Below are positions 14,419-16,017 of a DNA stretch of 16,017 bases, one piece after another (the stretch's first letter is position 1; every line of letters begins with the position of its first letter). The stretch is from contig DTUH01000019.1 of assembly GCA_012964265.1 (NCBI GenBank), positions 1 to 16,017 of the forward strand. Reading direction: 5' to 3'. Source of the stretch: Candidatus Lambdaproteobacteria bacterium. GTDB lineage: Bacteria > SAR324 > NAC60-12. The notes below the pieces were generated by a model, which was not told the DNA's origin, ran no database searches, and saw nothing but the letters and a program-made list of their open reading frames with translations. The position numbers were made by a program, and so were the translations under genes.

Positions 14419-16017
14419 TAACTTTCATCTTGCTGGGTTTCTTCTTCACTTTTTTTACTTTGCTTGAATTCCTCACGAGCTTGTGCCTTTTCTTTTTCCA
14501 GCACAGAATGTTGAAATTTGGTAAACCAATTAGTTAATTTTTTTCCCAAATCCGGACGTTTGATACGAACACAAAGGTCAACCAGTTTCTTCAAGGTACT
14601 GTTTTGTGGATCGATCTTGATTGCCTCTTCATAAAAAAGGATAGCACTTTTGTAATTTCCTTTTGTTTCAGCTTCTTCTGCCAGGCTAATTTTTTCCTGC
14701 ACTTTTGTTTGAATCTCATTTTTATTAAAGCTTTTCAGCATCTGTTCCAATTCTACCGCTCTATTTTCATTTTCCAGCAGGATGTTGAGATTGATAGCTT
14801 TTTGAAGCAGATTTTTACTGACGGCAATGCTTAGCGCCTTGTCAATTGCCAACGCCGCATTTTTTGCATCATTTTGTTTTAGAGAGTTTTCGGATGCTAT
14901 CAAATATGCTGCATGTACGGATTTTATTCCTTCACGAGCTTCTTTATTTTGACGGTTTATACGTAAAATACGTCTATAAATTTCAAAAGCATCATCCCAT
15001 GCTTTATTTTCAACGTAAATTTTGGCGATCCGGATCAGCAGTTCCTGCGAAGTTATTTCTGTAACAAGAGGTTCATAAATTTCAAGAGCTGTTTTCACAC
15101 GATTGTCATTAAACAGTTTATCCGCATTTTCCAAACATACGCTGATATCATAATCACCATGAGAACGTTCAAGAAGATCGAAAGTCTTAAAAAAACAAAC
15201 GCGGGATTGTTGAAGCATTCCTTTGTTCTTGAAAAGTATCCCCATGTTCACATTGCTGTAACGATGATTGGGATTTTGGCCGAGAATGTTCTGTAAAATT
15301 TCTATTGCATTATCAATCTTACCATCAAGTGAAATAGCAAGCACAAGGAAACAACGCAAATCCACATTTTCTTTTTCCCTCATCAGCAAATGTTTAAACA
15401 CGCTCCGAGCAGTTTTTCCTTCCTTTGTTTTTAAACAATAAATGCCTAATGTGAAACAAGCTTCCTTCCATTCTTCACTTTCTTCTTCTATGTTGGAAAT
15501 GATGTATTTGAAAGTTTGCGCAGGATCAATACGATTTTCTTCATCCTGTATCTCTTTTTCATCTTGAGCATCGTCCTCGTTTACTTCAGAGCTATCGTTT
15601 TCTTTGCCCCCGTTTTCAGCTTGTTCTTTTGTTTCCTCTTTAACCTCATTTCCCTTTTCTTCATCAGCTTGCTCATCACTCTCTTCATCCATAACAACTG
15701 CAAAAAGCTGTTGCATATCTTTTAACTTTTCCATACCCTCGTTAATGTCAGGCAGGACAAAGTCTGTCATTTTTTCAAATTCACCAATTGCGGAAACAGC
15801 ATTACCATCTGCAATTTTAATTTTTGCGATTGTGGCAGCCAGATTATATATCGCATTTGTAAAATCAGGATCATGCTTCAGGCATAACTTGTACATATTA
15901 TTTGCACGTTTCCAGTCTTGTTTTTTGCGATAATTGTTTCCAAGGAGATTGGTCAGCTCAGTATTTGTTGGATCCATTTTAAGGACAATAATACCTAAAC
16001 TGATTATCCCGTCAGGC
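14418..16017 (-). CDS. TPR-repeat protein with an acidic low-complexity insert, 5' end beyond the window
   Basis: The frame is open to the right edge. The first ATG inside is at 15977, but the 13 codons before it (ending SLGIIVLK) read as part of a TPR helix, so the true start lies outside. Numbering from that ATG, TPR-like helices (LLGNNYRKKQDWKRANNMY; later AIYNLA) come first. A Glu/Asp-rich stretch (about 97-150) follows, then further TPR units (ACFTLGIYCLKTKEG, AWDDAFEIYRRILRINRQN, KGNYKSAILFYEEAIKIDPQN), and a charged Lys/Glu tail. No signal or membrane segment is visible in this part. TPR arrays mediate protein binding; the coupled downstream gene encodes a membrane protein, a probable partner. 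Confidence 0.85.
   Translation of the reverse strand, partial: PDGIISLGIIVLKMDPTNTELTNLLGNNYRKKQDWKRANNMYKLCLKHDPDFTNAIYNLAATIAKIKIADGNAVSAIGEFEKMTDFVLPDINEGMEKLKDMQQLFAVVMDEESDEQADEEKGNEVKEETKEQAENGGKENDSSEVNEDDAQDEKEIQDEENRIDPAQTFKYIISNIEEESEEWKEACFTLGIYCLKTKEGKTARSVFKHLLMREKENVDLRCFLVLAISLDGKIDNAIEILQNILGQNPNHRYSNVNMGILFKNKGMLQQSRVCFFKTFDLLERSHGDYDISVCLENADKLFNDNRVKTALEIYEPLVTEITSQELLIRIAKIYVENKAWDDAFEIYRRILRINRQNKEAREGIKSVHAAYLIASENSLKQNDAKNAALAIDKALSIAVSKNLLQKAINLNILLENENRAVELEQMLKSFNKNEIQTKVQEKISLAEEAETKGNYKSAILFYEEAIKIDPQNSTLKKLVDLCVRIKRPDLGKKLTNWFTKFQHSVLEKEKAQAREEFKQSKKSEEETQQDES

Overview
The window comes from a bacterium of fairly low GC (about 40% by eye). An ExbD/TolR-like membrane protein, a MurG-family enzyme, a lipoprotein-like leader and secreted proteins suggest a Gram-negative envelope. 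The MEP isoprenoid pathway is represented (ispG). One gene reads through an in-frame UGA followed by a clear bacterial SECIS-type hairpin, so the organism must decode selenocysteine. GTG and TTG starts and weak Shine-Dalgarno sites are common. A marine, deltaproteobacteria- or SAR324-like source is possible, but I cannot establish it from the sequence. No mobile element, CRISPR array, tRNA or rRNA was seen.

Layout. 183-824 (+) is a secreted SNase-fold protein. 868-1659 (-) is a GrdB/PrdB-family selenoprotein that looks like two ORFs unless its UGA is read as Sec. Divergent from it is a YggS-type PLP protein (1684-2376, +). A minus-strand run follows: dgt dGTPase (4369-5688), ispG (3133-4299), a 60-residue membrane protein and a GNAT acetyltransferase whose end overlaps yggS. 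A 276-bp AT-rich divergent spacer separates dgt from the plus-strand genes infA, argS and a small secreted protein. From the right edge back to 8564 runs a tightly packed minus-strand operon: TPR protein (continues past the window), ExbD/TolR-like protein, RelA/SpoT homologue, GDPD phosphodiesterase, MurG-like glycosyltransferase, small lipoprotein-like protein, and MTA/SAH nucleosidase.

Main observations. (1) The UGA-containing gene shows family sequence on both sides of the UGA, a UxxC motif, and a perfect 7-bp stem with a GGUGG loop placed where bacterial SECIS elements sit. (2) The RelA/SpoT gene is frameshifted in its zinc-finger domain by a 35-bp insertion. That insertion is an exact inverted copy of a stretch inside the neighbouring GDPD gene about 0.9 kb away. 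Removing it restores the family consensus, so this is either a recent template-switch mutation or an amplification/assembly artefact. (3) The same protein keeps the (p)ppGpp hydrolase residues but has lost the recognisable synthetase motifs. (4) The palindrome TCCGGA is strongly over-represented across the window.

How the genes relate. infA and argS are translation genes. dgt, ispG and mtnN are housekeeping metabolism (dNTP pools, isoprenoids, SAM by-product recycling). The right-hand operon joins stringent-response control to envelope functions: a MurG-type transferase, phosphodiester turnover, and a putative ion-channel-like stator subunit with a TPR partner.
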